Assembly (NCBI GenBank): GCA_963922565.1
Contig: CAWUIQ010000006.1
Coordinates: forward strand, 51,085-115,084
Reading direction: 5' to 3'
From: JBCBKL01 sp963922565
GTDB taxonomy: Bacteria > Pseudomonadota > Alphaproteobacteria > Rhodobacterales > Rhodobacteraceae
DNA length: 64,000 nt
Notes under the pieces: model-generated
What the model saw: only the letters and a program-made list of their open reading frames with translations
What the model was told of the DNA's origin: nothing
The model's database searches: none
Shown: one piece after another, positions 53,373 to 64,000 of the stretch
Numbering within the stretch: position 1 is the stretch's first letter
Layout of the letters: every line of letters starts with the position of its first letter
Translations under genes and position numbers: made by a program

Positions 53373-54431
53373 ATGGGTGAGATAAAGCTCAACGACATTC
53401 ACAAATTCTTTGGTGCCGTTCACGTTATCAAGGGGGTCGACCTCGACATTCAGGAGGGGGAATTCGTCGTCTTCGTCGGCCCTTCGGGATGCGGAAAATC
53501 CACGATGTTGCGGCTGATCTCGGGTCTCGAGGAGATCACGTCGGGCCATATTGAAATCGAAGGTAATGATGTCAGCCATCTTGGCGCTGCTGAACGGGGT
53601 CTGGCGATGGTGTTCCAGTCCTACGCTCTCTATCCCCACATGACAGTCCGCGAAAATATGGGGTTTGGCCTGAAGGTCGGCGGCACGGATAAGTCCGGTA
53701 TCGATGCGGCCGTCGACCGGGCCGCGGACATCCTGCAACTGGGTCCGCTCATGGATCGCAAACCCAAGGAAATGTCGGGCGGTCAGCGCCAACGGGTGGC
53801 CATCGGCCGCGCCATTGTGCGGGAACCAGCGGCTTTCCTCTTTGACGAGCCACTTTCCAACCTCGACGCCGCCTTGCGCGTACAAATGCGGATCGAGATT
53901 GCGCGCCTGCACAAGCGGCTTGGTAAGACGATGATCTACGTCACCCATGACCAGGTCGAGGCGATGACGCTGGCCGACCGGATCGTCGTCTTCAACGCCG
54001 GCGTGATCCAGCAAGAGGGCGCGCCGCTCGAACTCTACCGAAACCCGTCCAACCTGTTCGTGGCCACGTTCATCGGCTCACCCAAGATGAACATCATCGG
54101 TTGCCAGCCAACCGCCGGAGGCGTGACGCTGGCCGATGGGAGCCGTGTCGCGATCGACGGCTTGCAGGGCGATCCACGGTATTTCGGGGTCAGACCCGAA
54201 CATATCACCATCTGCGCGCCGAAGGACGGGATCCTGAAGGGAACCGTCGGCGTTGCAGAGCATCTCGGGGGCGACAGTTTTGCCTATGTCGACATACCCG
54301 GACATGATGAACCCGTGAACGTCCGCATCGCGGGTGGTTCAGGCATTCAGGAAGACGAAACCATCGGCCTGACATTCGATATGGCCGACGTGCGCCTGTT
54401 CGGCGCGGATGAATTGCGGATCACGATCTGA
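53373..54431 (+). CDS. Sugar-type ABC transporter ATP-binding protein (UgpC/MalK family)
   Basis: 352 residues. Walker A GPSGCGKSTMLRL, Q-loop MVFQSYALYPHM, signature MSGGQRQRVAIGRA, Walker B AFLFDEPLSNLDA, switch VTHDQVEAMT, and a TOBE domain from FGVRPEHITIC. ATG 53373 has GGGGGAGGAG upstream; a GTG at 53364 overlapping the hydrolase stop is also possible. Last gene of the operon, energising the 49633/50889 permeases. Confidence 0.92.
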   Translation: MGEIKLNDIHKFFGAVHVIKGVDLDIQEGEFVVFVGPSGCGKSTMLRLISGLEEITSGHIEIEGNDVSHLGAAERGLAMVFQSYALYPHMTVRENMGFGLKVGGTDKSGIDAAVDRAADILQLGPLMDRKPKEMSGGQRQRVAIGRAIVREPAAFLFDEPLSNLDAALRVQMRIEIARLHKRLGKTMIYVTHDQVEAMTLADRIVVFNAGVIQQEGAPLELYRNPSNLFVATFIGSPKMNIIGCQPTAGGVTLADGSRVAIDGLQGDPRYFGVRPEHITICAPKDGILKGTVGVAEHLGGDSFAYVDIPGHDEPVNVRIAGGSGIQEDETIGLTFDMADVRLFGADELRITI

Positions 54432-54490
54432 CTCATCTGTTAGACCTTGGTCGAATTTGGCGGCCCTCCGCAGACGCCTACGCTCGGCCC

Positions 54491-56608
54491 ATGAACGGGA
54501 GGACGATTGTGTTGCGCATCCTCGCAGCGATGCTGTGGTGGATCGGAGGGGTTGTGGCGGCCTTGGCCGAACCCTTGGGTCGTGACGACATCGAACCCTT
54601 CATCGTTGCTCCCATGGCCCTGGGCGAACAGGTCAGCGAAGACGGCGTTTGGGAACTGCTGAATTCCGGGGGCGCGCCAGCCGGTTATGTCTTCGAAACC
54701 GAACCGATGGCCCCCCTGCCCGGCTTTTCGGGCGCTCCGATCAACTTGCTGGTCATCCTCGACCGCGATGGCCGCTTTCTGGACGTCAAGCTGGTCTCGC
54801 ACAACGAACCGATCTTTGTCTCGGGGCTGGGCGAGGCGGCATTCCACGCCTTCTTCGAACAATACCGGGGCCACAGCATCTCGGACACGCTTGTGGTGGG
54901 CACGCCATATGGCGAGGGTTCAGACGGTAGTGCGCTGGTCTATCTGGACGGGGTGACCAAGGCCACGGCATCGGTTCGGATCGCCCATGAATCGATCCTT
55001 GCCGCGACGATCAAGGTTGCCCGCGAAAAGATGCAGGGCGTTAGTACCGGCCCGCCTGCCTATCCCAACCCCGACTATGTCGAGGATCTGACATGGGACA
55101 AGCTCGTCGAAACCGGCCTCGTGACCCGGCTTGAGGTCAAGAACGCCCAGATGAACGAGGCGTTCGCCGGAACGCTCTGGGAAACCGATGACCCCGAGGC
55201 GCAGGACGATCCCGAAGGCACATATCTGGATCTGTGGGTGGTCGACCTTGGGCCGCCCTCGATAGCGCGTGCTGTCCTGTCCGAAGACGGGTTTGCCGAA
55301 CTTCAGGAGTTTCTGTCGATCTCAACCTCCGACGAACCGATCCTTGTGGTCGAAACGGGTCGGCACGGTCTTGTCTCTGAAGAGTTCATTCGCAACACCG
55401 CGCCCGATTGGGTGAGCGCGGAACAAGGTGGCTTTCCCGTCGCGCTGCGCGATGCCGATCTGCTGATCGAGCTTAACGACGACGTCCCCGATGCCCTGCA
55501 CGAGGCGGTCGATTTTGGCACGGCGCTGATCCTGCGTACCGACCGGCGGCTGGGATTCGACCCGACGCAGGAATGGACGATGCAGATCAAGGCGATCCGC
55601 GAACATGGCGTCTTTCAGCCCGAGCTTGGGTCGGTCACGCTGGAAGCCAACCACGTGACGGATGAACGGTTCTACCTCAGGCCGGAAGTCGTCAAACCCG
55701 CCCCGCCCTGGCTGGAGGCGCTACGAAACCGGGCCAATGACCTGATTGTCCTCAGCCTGTTTCTGGCGCTCTTGCTGATCCTTCTCGGCCCCAATCTCAA
55801 CCGGCTTGCCGGGCACCCCCAGTTCACGCCCATTCGCCTCGGCATCCTTGCCTTCGTTACCGGCTTCATCGGGTGGTGGGGGCAAGGGCAGCTGTCTGTC
55901 GTTACGCCGCTGGGCGTCGCGCGCACGGCGATCGACGGCGGATCCTATGCGTTCCTGCTTTATGACCCGTTCTCACTCGTGATCTGGGGCGTCACGATAG
56001 TTGGCTTCGTGCTCTGGGGTCGCGGTCTCTTTTGCGGCTGGCTGTGTCCGTTCGGCGCCATGCAGGAATTCGCGCACCACGTCGCCCGGTTCTTTCATAT
56101 CCCGCAGATCGAACCCTCCGGGATCTGGGATCGGCGCCTCAAATGGGTAAAATACGTGGTGCTCTTCGCACTGGTCGCCATCATGTTCACGGCCCCTGCG
56201 AGGCTGGACAAGGCGGTCGAAGTCGAACCCTTCAAAACCGCGATCACGACGTTCTTCATCCGCGAATGGTACTACGTGGCCTATGCCGCGGGCCTGCTTT
56301 TGCTTTCGATGGTCCTGTTCAAAGGGTTCTGCCGCTATGTCTGCCCTTTAGGCGCGGTGATGGCCATTGGCGGGCTGGTGCGCGGCCGCGACTGGATTGA
56401 CCGGCGGGAGGAGTGCGGCTCGCCTTGCCAGCTTTGCAAGGTCAAATGCAAGTACGGCGCAATCGAACGTTCGGGCAAGATCCAGTATTCGGAATGCTTC
56501 CAATGTCTCGACTGCGTCACCATCCATGATGACGAGGCCCAATGCGTGCCTTTGATCCTGCGCGCCCGCGAAACCCGCCGCAATGGCCACAGGACGGCAG
56601 CCGAATGA
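54491..56608 (+). CDS. NosR/NapH-type membrane flavo-iron-sulfur protein
   Basis: 705 residues. Signal peptide/first helix (LRILAAMLWWIGGVVAALA), a periplasmic FMN-binding domain with the flavinylation site VTKATASVR (Thr159), a long linker region, about five or six helices, two CxxxCP motifs (FCGWLCPFGAMQE, FCRYVCPLGAVMA) and C-terminal ferredoxin-type cysteines (CGSPCQLCKVKC, CFQCLDC). This is the NosR layout, moving electrons across the membrane. No nos genes are present. An internal GTG at 54509 with GGGAGG 6 bases before it may be the true start. It overlaps apbE by 4 bases. Confidence 0.85.
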   Translation: MNGRTIVLRILAAMLWWIGGVVAALAEPLGRDDIEPFIVAPMALGEQVSEDGVWELLNSGGAPAGYVFETEPMAPLPGFSGAPINLLVILDRDGRFLDVKLVSHNEPIFVSGLGEAAFHAFFEQYRGHSISDTLVVGTPYGEGSDGSALVYLDGVTKATASVRIAHESILAATIKVAREKMQGVSTGPPAYPNPDYVEDLTWDKLVETGLVTRLEVKNAQMNEAFAGTLWETDDPEAQDDPEGTYLDLWVVDLGPPSIARAVLSEDGFAELQEFLSISTSDEPILVVETGRHGLVSEEFIRNTAPDWVSAEQGGFPVALRDADLLIELNDDVPDALHEAVDFGTALILRTDRRLGFDPTQEWTMQIKAIREHGVFQPELGSVTLEANHVTDERFYLRPEVVKPAPPWLEALRNRANDLIVLSLFLALLLILLGPNLNRLAGHPQFTPIRLGILAFVTGFIGWWGQGQLSVVTPLGVARTAIDGGSYAFLLYDPFSLVIWGVTIVGFVLWGRGLFCGWLCPFGAMQEFAHHVARFFHIPQIEPSGIWDRRLKWVKYVVLFALVAIMFTAPARLDKAVEVEPFKTAITTFFIREWYYVAYAAGLLLLSMVLFKGFCRYVCPLGAVMAIGGLVRGRDWIDRREECGSPCQLCKVKCKYGAIERSGKIQYSECFQCLDCVTIHDDEAQCVPLILRARETRRNGHRTAAE

Positions 56609-57477
56609 TGCAGCGGCGGCGTTTCCTCAGCATCGCCGCAGCGATGGCGGCAACACCAGCCTTGGGCGCGACGACGCATCGATGGCAGGGGCAAGCGCTC
56701 GGCGCCGATGTAGAGATCTCTCTGCTGGCTTCTCCCGAACGTGCTACGGCAGCGATCGAAGAGGCGCGTGCCACTATTCAAAGAATTGAAGCACTCTTTT
56801 CCCTCTACCTTCCGTCGTCCGATCTCGTCCGCCTCAACACCGCGGGCGAATTGCGGCTGCCGTCGAGCGAGTTTCTGGCCCTGTTTCACATCGCCGATGA
56901 ATGCTTCCGCCAGAGCGATGGGCTCTTTGATCCGTCAATTCAGACGCTTTGGCTTTCCACGGCCAATGGAATGGCCGCCGACCCTGACTTGGTCGATTGG
57001 CGCCGCGTCTCATTCGATCCGGATTTCATCAGGCTTGGCCCCGGGCAGGCACTCACCTTTAACGGTATCGCGCAGGGCTATGCCACCGACTTGGTAAGCG
57101 CCGCGCTTCGCAGGCACGGCGCGACCCGGACTTTGGTCAATATCGGGGAATACCATGGGCAAGGTGGCCCCTGGCGCATTGGTCTGTCGGATCCGGTTCA
57201 CGGTCTGATTGGATACCAGACGCTGACGGATGGCGCGCTTGCGACATCCAGCCCCGGCGCGATGACCTTGGGCAATTCCGGGCACATACTGCACCCGCGC
57301 ACAAAGCCCATCTGGTCGACCGTCACGGTCGAAGCGTCGAATGCAGCACTGGCCGACGGCATCTCGACGGCTGCCACCATGATGCCGATGGATCGGATGG
57401 CAGCGCTTTTGAAGCTGCCTGCCATCCGACGGATCACTGTCATCGATAATACAGGTGATTTAAGGACTTTGATCTAG
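56605..57477 (+). CDS. apbE: FAD:protein FMN transferase
   Basis: 290 residues. A twin-arginine-like leader (QRRRFLSIAAAMAATPALGA) exports it to the periplasm, where ApbE enzymes attach FMN to Thr/Ser of FMN-binding domains. Family elements include the region QSDGLFDPSI, FNGIAQGYATDLV, LVNIGEYHGQGG and ALATSSPG. Its direct partner is the upstream NosR-like protein, whose gene overlaps it (ATGATG start inside the stop). Its TAG stop shares the palindrome CTAG with the stop of the opposing gene. Confidence 0.9.
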   Translation: MMQRRRFLSIAAAMAATPALGATTHRWQGQALGADVEISLLASPERATAAIEEARATIQRIEALFSLYLPSSDLVRLNTAGELRLPSSEFLALFHIADECFRQSDGLFDPSIQTLWLSTANGMAADPDLVDWRRVSFDPDFIRLGPGQALTFNGIAQGYATDLVSAALRRHGATRTLVNIGEYHGQGGPWRIGLSDPVHGLIGYQTLTDGALATSSPGAMTLGNSGHILHPRTKPIWSTVTVEASNAALADGISTAATMMPMDRMAALLKLPAIRRITVIDNTGDLRTLI

Positions 57478-57815
57478 ACGCAGATCAGGTTGTCATCCTC
57501 TTCTATATCGATTTCCTCGACGTCTACGTCGGTGGGCCATGCGCCCGCCTGACTTAGCATCCGGGCCTGCAGAGCTTGCATTTCTGCAGGATATCCGGCC
57601 GTCCAGAATGCAGTCGGATAGGTTCCATCCTCTCTCATACTGCGCGCGACAAAGGCCAGCCAGCCACTCCCCATGGCCCATACCGGCGCGAATGGACCAA
57701 GCTGCATCCAAGGCACAGCGTCAGTCCCGATGCGCTGCCATTCTCGGATCCAATCGGCGGCGGCGATCTCCGCGCGCTCCATGGTATCAGGCTGCGCAAG
57801 GTGCGTGTCGGTCAT
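57474..57815 (-). CDS. Small acidic hypothetical protein
   Basis: 113 residues from ATG 57815, which has GGAGGAAG upstream. The sequence is hydrophobic in the middle (VPWMQLGPFAPVWAMGSGWLAFVARSM) with an acidic tail (DVDVEEIDIEEDDN). I do not recognise a family; short phasin-like proteins of similar look exist but this is only an impression. It stands alone between apbE (tail to tail) and the cox terminator. Confidence 0.6.
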   Translation of the reverse strand: MTDTHLAQPDTMERAEIAAADWIREWQRIGTDAVPWMQLGPFAPVWAMGSGWLAFVARSMREDGTYPTAFWTAGYPAEMQALQARMLSQAGAWPTDVDVEEIDIEEDDNLICV

Positions 57816-57889
57816 GTCTCTTCCTCCTCTGACGGAGGACAACTTAACATAGAAAAACCGAGTCGTGATTTGATGGTGATCAAATAGGC

Positions 57890-57920
57890 GGAAAGCCCCG
57901 CATTCTGGGCGGGGCTTTCC
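57890..57920. terminator. Terminator hairpin downstream of the cox operon
   Basis: GGAAAGCCCCGC (57890-57901) and GCGGGGCTTTCC (57909-57920) form a perfect 12-pair stem with a 7-base loop, 20 bases after the coxM stop on the minus strand. Confidence 0.75.
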
Positions 57921-57940
57921 AAAAGGGTTGCGCGTGACCT

Positions 57941-58732
57941 TTATGCCGCAGCGGCTACGGCCCGCTTTGCCATGACACCGACGATGTGCGCGCGGTACTG
58001 GGGCGTGCCGTGCAGGTCGCCAATCATGCCATCGGCTGACAGGCTCAGACCTTCAAGCGCCGTCGCAGAAAAGCTCGATGACAACGCGGCTTCTGCTTCG
58101 CTCCACCGGAAAACACCCTCCTCGGACGCGCCGGTCACTGCGACGCGGACACCATCCGCGAACTTAGCGACGAACACACCGACCAGTGCAAAACGCGACG
58201 CGGGTTGGACGAACTTTTGGTAGTTCGATTTCTCCGGGACCGGGAAACGCACCTCCGTGATGATCTCACCCTCATTCAGGGCGGTGCTGAACATGCCCTG
58301 GAAATAGTCATCAGCCGCGATCTCGCGCGTGTTTGTCACGACAGTCGCCCCGGATCCGAGGACAGCCGCAGGATAGCAGGCCGCCGGATCGTTGTTGGCC
58401 AAGGAACCGCCGATCGTACCACGGTTGCGCACGGCCGGGTCGCCGATATGCGACGCGAGGCCAGCGAGGCCCGGATAATGCGCGGCCGCCTCCGCCGCTA
58501 CCGTCGCATGGGTCGTCGCACCACCGACTGACACGCGGCCGTCATCCATCTTGCAGACACCCTTCATGTCGGCAATGCCTGTCATGCTCACCAGCTTCGA
58601 CGGGCTCGCCAGTCGCTGCTTCAGCGTCGGGATCAGGGTTTGTCCACCACCCAGCGGCTGCGCCTCGTCGGTGGCAAGTGCCGCCACCGCATCGGACACC
58701 GTCGAGGGCTTCTCGAATTCGAAATTGTACAT
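57941..58732 (-). CDS. coxM: FAD-binding medium subunit, form II carbon-monoxide-dehydrogenase-like
   Basis: 263 residues. FAD-binding motifs PLGGGQTLIPTLKQR and the TIGGSLANNDPAACYPA block (AxxGG/TIGG pair) are intact, followed by the CO_deh_flav C-terminal domain. ATG 58732 has GAGGAGG upstream. Third of the S-L-M order typical of form II enzymes. It passes electrons from the Fe-S clusters to the respiratory chain. Confidence 0.9.
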   Translation of the reverse strand: MYNFEFEKPSTVSDAVAALATDEAQPLGGGQTLIPTLKQRLASPSKLVSMTGIADMKGVCKMDDGRVSVGGATTHATVAAEAAAHYPGLAGLASHIGDPAVRNRGTIGGSLANNDPAACYPAAVLGSGATVVTNTREIAADDYFQGMFSTALNEGEIITEVRFPVPEKSNYQKFVQPASRFALVGVFVAKFADGVRVAVTGASEEGVFRWSEAEAALSSSFSATALEGLSLSADGMIGDLHGTPQYRAHIVGVMAKRAVAAAA

Positions 58733-58825
58733 CTCAGTCCTCCTCTGGCCGAATTCGCTTTCTCGCTAGTTCTGGCCAAAAACATCTTTTGGGGCTGAGG
58801 GGCTGATCGCCCCCCGCCCTTTCCA

Positions 58826-61189
<2,364 letters not shown>

Positions 61190-61267
61190 CTATTCCTCCC
61201 TGTCTGGCGCGGCAGAATAGCCATGCGCCGTTGTCTCCTGCAGCAGGCAAGCTGCCTGCCGTCCCTG

Positions 61268-61750
61268 TTATTCTGCAGCGATCGCGACGTCTTGACCGGA
61301 CGCGGCCATGATGGCCTTGACGATGTTGTGATAACCCGTGCAGCGGCAAAGGTTGCCTTCGAGATATTCGCGCACCTCCGCCTCGGTCGGCTTGGGGTTC
61401 TCTTTCAAAAGAGCCGCCGCCGACATCACCATGCCGGGGGTGCAGAACCCGCATTGCAGACCGTGATGGTCCTGAAATGCCTGCTGGATCACGCTGAGCG
61501 AACCATCGGCATTCGCCATACCTTCAATCGTGGCGACCTCTGAACCATCAGCCTCAGCGGCGAGCATGGTGCATGCCTTGACCGCCTGACCATCGACATG
61601 AACGACACATGCGCCGCATTGCGACGTGTCGCACCCAACATGGGTACCGGTCAGATGCAGATCGTCACGCAGAAAGCTCGACAGCAGCGTGCGGCCTTCC
61701 ACTTCACCGGAAACGGCCTTGCCGTTCACGGTCATTGATACTTTGGTCAT
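61268..61750 (-). CDS. coxS: (2Fe-2S) small subunit, form II carbon-monoxide-dehydrogenase-like
   Basis: 160 residues. First cluster in GCDTSQCGACVVHVDG with AVKACTM; second in LQCGFCTPGMVM and NLCRCTGYHNIV. The usual length and start (VSMTVNGKAV-like). Encoded between coxG and coxL with short gaps, consistent with one transcript. Confidence 0.92.
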   Translation of the reverse strand: MTKVSMTVNGKAVSGEVEGRTLLSSFLRDDLHLTGTHVGCDTSQCGACVVHVDGQAVKACTMLAAEADGSEVATIEGMANADGSLSVIQQAFQDHHGLQCGFCTPGMVMSAAALLKENPKPTEAEVREYLEGNLCRCTGYHNIVKAIMAASGQDVAIAAE

Positions 61751-61772
61751 CCTCTTCCTCCCTAAGGTCCCG

Positions 61773-62297
61773 TCAGCTGGTCACCAGGCGTTTGAACCAG
61801 CCTTTTTTCTGTTTGGTTTCGTCTTCGTCGGATGGCTCGCCCTCAACGTCTTCGGACGGGCCTTCGACGGCTTCCTGAAAGTTCGTAAAAAACTGATCGG
61901 CCATCTTCTTGGCGAAACCATCGATGATGCGGCTGCCCAGCTGGGCCAGCTTGCCGCCAACCTTGGCCTCGACATCGTAGGAAAGAAGCGTGCCATCCTC
62001 ATGGGCAGACAGGGTCACGTCGGCGCCGCCTTTGGCGAATCCGGCAGCACCCCCCTTGCCCTCACCTTCGATCGTCAGGCTGTTCGGGCGATCCATATCC
62101 TTGAGCTGAACGCCCCCTTTGAAGGTGGCTTTCACCGGCCCCACCTTCTGAACGACGGTTGCCTCGAACCCTTCCTCGGGCGAGCCGGTCATTTCCTGGC
62201 AACCCGGAACGCAAGCCTTCAACACCTCAGGGTCCAGCAAAGCCGCCCAGACAAGCTCTGGTTCGGCCTTGATCACCCGGCTGTCGGACATTTTCAT
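61773..62297 (-). CDS. coxG: CoxG-type SRPBCC-domain protein
   Basis: 174 residues. CoxG-like helix-grip fold: MSDSRVIKAEPELVWAALLDPEVLKACVPGCQEM at the start in pieces typical of the family, then a lipid-binding-like cavity region and an acidic tail (EDVEGEPSDEDETKQKKGW). CoxG proteins help anchor CO dehydrogenase to the membrane. It lies 23 bases before coxS. Confidence 0.88.
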   Translation of the reverse strand: MKMSDSRVIKAEPELVWAALLDPEVLKACVPGCQEMTGSPEEGFEATVVQKVGPVKATFKGGVQLKDMDRPNSLTIEGEGKGGAAGFAKGGADVTLSAHEDGTLLSYDVEAKVGGKLAQLGSRIIDGFAKKMADQFFTNFQEAVEGPSEDVEGEPSDEDETKQKKGWFKRLVTS

Positions 62298-62371
62298 TCA
62301 AGGGGCCTCCTCATATCGGATGCAGTTAATCAAGCCTACGATGAAACGTATATGCGACCAAGGGCTTAGAG

Positions 62372-63271
62372 CTATCTTTCAGGCGGCTGAAATGTCAGGC
62401 CGTAGTCGGAAAACACTTGCGCGATGCGCCCGTCTTCGAGCGCATAGCGCACCGCGTCGTCCACCGCGTAGGCAAGGGGACGGTAACGGAAGTTAATGCC
62501 GACACCCAAGGTCCATTTACTGACCGCAAAACCGGCCAGCGGCGGCTGATGCACGCCCACCCCATCGACGGTGCCATGTTCAAGCTGCGCCAGCGGACCC
62601 ATGGCCGCCATCGTCTCACCCCCAGCAAGGGCCTCCATCGCGACTTCCATGTTTGCAAAGCGCTTCACACCTGAATTCAGCTGGCCGCCGGCGAAGGACG
62701 AAAGATAGAAGTCTGAGATCGAGTCGTTTTCGACCGCGACCGTATCGAACCGAAAATAGGCCGGGACGGGCTTATCCTCCGGATAAGCTGCTTCGCTGTA
62801 GGCGATCGCTATGGTCTCGGTCTGGTACTGACCGGTGAATACAACCTGCTCGGCCCGGCATTTGAACGCGCTGTCGTAGGGTACGCGCATCATAACGTTT
62901 GATACGCGACCGCCGACGATCGGCCCTCTCCAGACGTTGTTGCGCAGATCCGCGTCGAGATTCTCGGCCGCGGCGACAAAGTTGAAACGCGGCTCGACCC
63001 CCAGATCCCCGGCAATGATGCGGGCGATCTCGATATCGACGCCTCGGGGATTGCCCGCCTCTTCCCAGCTGTAAGGCGGGTAATCCTCGTACACGGCGAA
63101 GGTCATGAAACCCTGATCGATGATCTGATCAAGCTCCTGACCGACGATATCCCGGCTGGCATTCTGCGGTTTCGGTTGTGGGACAAAGTCGGCGCAGGGG
63201 TCAGCGGCCTGGGATTGCCCCGCAAGGGACAGCCCAGCCATCAGTGAGAAAACGAAATAGCGCCGCCGCAT
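62372..63271 (-). CDS. Quinoprotein-dehydrogenase-associated periplasmic binding protein
   Basis: 299 residues, SBP_bac_3 fold, signal peptide from MRRRYFVFSLMAGLSLAGQS to around SQA-A. Features: DQGFMTFAVYEDYPPYSW, NPRGVDIEIARIIAGDLG, and several Cys (ADPCADF, AFKCRAEQ). Proteins of this type are regularly encoded beside PQQ-dependent alcohol dehydrogenases and their cytochromes rather than beside ABC permeases; none is present here. ATG 63271 begins 8 bases after the cytochrome stop. Confidence 0.85.
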   Translation of the reverse strand: MRRRYFVFSLMAGLSLAGQSQAADPCADFVPQPKPQNASRDIVGQELDQIIDQGFMTFAVYEDYPPYSWEEAGNPRGVDIEIARIIAGDLGVEPRFNFVAAAENLDADLRNNVWRGPIVGGRVSNVMMRVPYDSAFKCRAEQVVFTGQYQTETIAIAYSEAAYPEDKPVPAYFRFDTVAVENDSISDFYLSSFAGGQLNSGVKRFANMEVAMEALAGGETMAAMGPLAQLEHGTVDGVGVHQPPLAGFAVSKWTLGVGINFRYRPLAYAVDDAVRYALEDGRIAQVFSDYGLTFQPPER

Positions 63272-63278
63272 GACCCGA

Positions 63279-63974
63279 TTATTGGGCGGCGGACAGGCCA
63301 ATGGTCAAGGTTTCAGCCGCGTTTTTGTAGCCGCCCGGCGTGCCGTCGATCAGAGCGGCAGCCCGGTACGCGACGCTGTCGGCGACCGGCGCGCCCGAAA
63401 GCGTTTCGATGCTGCCTGCAATCTCGCTCAGGCGGGCTTTGAGCGCGTCAGCATCCGCCCCGCTTGCATCCTCTGTATAGGCTTGCAGTTCATCCCGAAG
63501 GGCGCGCAGTTCCGGCGTCAGCTCTTCCATCGCCACATCGTCGGGACGCGTTTCAATATAGGTGCGGATGGCCCATGCCGCTTCCTGACCAAGCAGATCG
63601 CCAAAGGCGGGCATCTTGGTGATACCGTTCTGGGTATAGCCGTAGCGGTATCGCTCCATGTACCACTCGTCGCCGTATTCCTCGGCCTCGAGGAAGCGCA
63701 GGTCGGGCGCAAGCCCTCCCGACACGACCTCAAGTCCATGACAGCGGGCACAGTTCTGATTGTAAGCAGACGCGCCAATCTGAACGGCGAGTTGCCAGGT
63801 CTCTTCGCCAACCTCTGCCGCACGGTACGGATTCTCGATCAGCCATTCCTCACCCATCTCCGGCAGCCCCGCCGTATCAACGGGCTGAGGCGTAACGTCA
63901 CCATGCGCGAGCGCCATCACCGCAGCGGCACTCAGGCCGGCGGCCGCGCTCAAGCGAAACAAAAGTCGTGTCAT
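63279..63974 (-). CDS. pedF: Cytochrome c-550 of the PedF type
   Basis: 231 residues. Signal peptide ending near LAHG; the mature opening DVTPQPVDTAGLPEMGEEWL and NPYR are typical of PedF. One heme c motif, CARCH (Cys75, Cys78, His79), with an axial Met likely in ITKMPAFGDLL. It accepts electrons from a PQQ ethanol/methanol dehydrogenase, which would be expected upstream beyond the right edge. The C-terminal ~80 residues (coiled, RALRDELQAYTED onward) are a longer extension. ATG 63974 has GGGAGAG upstream. Confidence 0.88.
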   Translation of the reverse strand: MTRLLFRLSAAAGLSAAAVMALAHGDVTPQPVDTAGLPEMGEEWLIENPYRAAEVGEETWQLAVQIGASAYNQNCARCHGLEVVSGGLAPDLRFLEAEEYGDEWYMERYRYGYTQNGITKMPAFGDLLGQEAAWAIRTYIETRPDDVAMEELTPELRALRDELQAYTEDASGADADALKARLSEIAGSIETLSGAPVADSVAYRAAALIDGTPGGYKNAAETLTIGLSAAQ

Positions 63975-64000
63975 TTGTTCTCTCCCTGGGCGCATCTCCG

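Overview
The window reads as an alphaproteobacterial chromosome, most likely a marine Rhodobacterales (Roseobacter-group) member. The signs are high GC, a SmoEFGK-type polyol operon, form II cox genes, a divergent oxyR-katG pair and many substrate-binding-protein ABC transporters. This is judged from gene content alone; no RNA marker gene lies in the window. No rRNA, tRNA, CRISPR array, transposase or integrase was seen.

Layout. 1-5045: a truncated PknB/AAA-type multidomain kinase with altered catalytic motifs, a gamma-glutamylcyclotransferase-like protein, a metallo-beta-lactamase-like protein and a Gly/Asn-rich repeat surface protein. 5196-12769: a LacI regulator and a complete sorbitol/mannitol operon (binding protein, two permeases, ATPase, sorbitol dehydrogenase, mannitol dehydrogenase). 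12794-19081: a Crp/Fnr regulator, a heme-c sensor adenylate cyclase and a 1093-residue RTX-type protein built of four ~236-residue repeats. 19129-27034 (minus): a peptide-type ABC operon with two tandem binding proteins and an embedded helical-repeat protein. 27302-29954: a periplasmic molybdenum hydroxylase pair. 29964-33329: oxyR/katG.

33433-46786 is the most unusual stretch. It holds a sugar-type ABC transporter, five SnoaL/NTF2-like proteins (four of them two-domain), an amidohydrolase, an SDR, a LacI regulator, a MetE-C-like zinc protein and a 43-codon small gene. Most junctions overlap by 1-4 bases. I infer an undescribed uptake-and-catabolism system; its substrate is unknown.

46901-54431 is a second ABC system with a GH63-like (mannosyl/glucosylglycerate hydrolase type) enzyme. 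It is controlled by a LacI protein through two near-perfect palindromic operators lying in two divergent promoters. 54491-57477 encodes a NosR-like flavo-iron-sulfur membrane protein and its flavin transferase ApbE. 57941-63974 (minus) carries form II coxG-S-L-M behind a PedF-type cytochrome c and a quinoprotein-associated binding protein, which suggests a PQQ-dehydrogenase locus continuing past the right edge.
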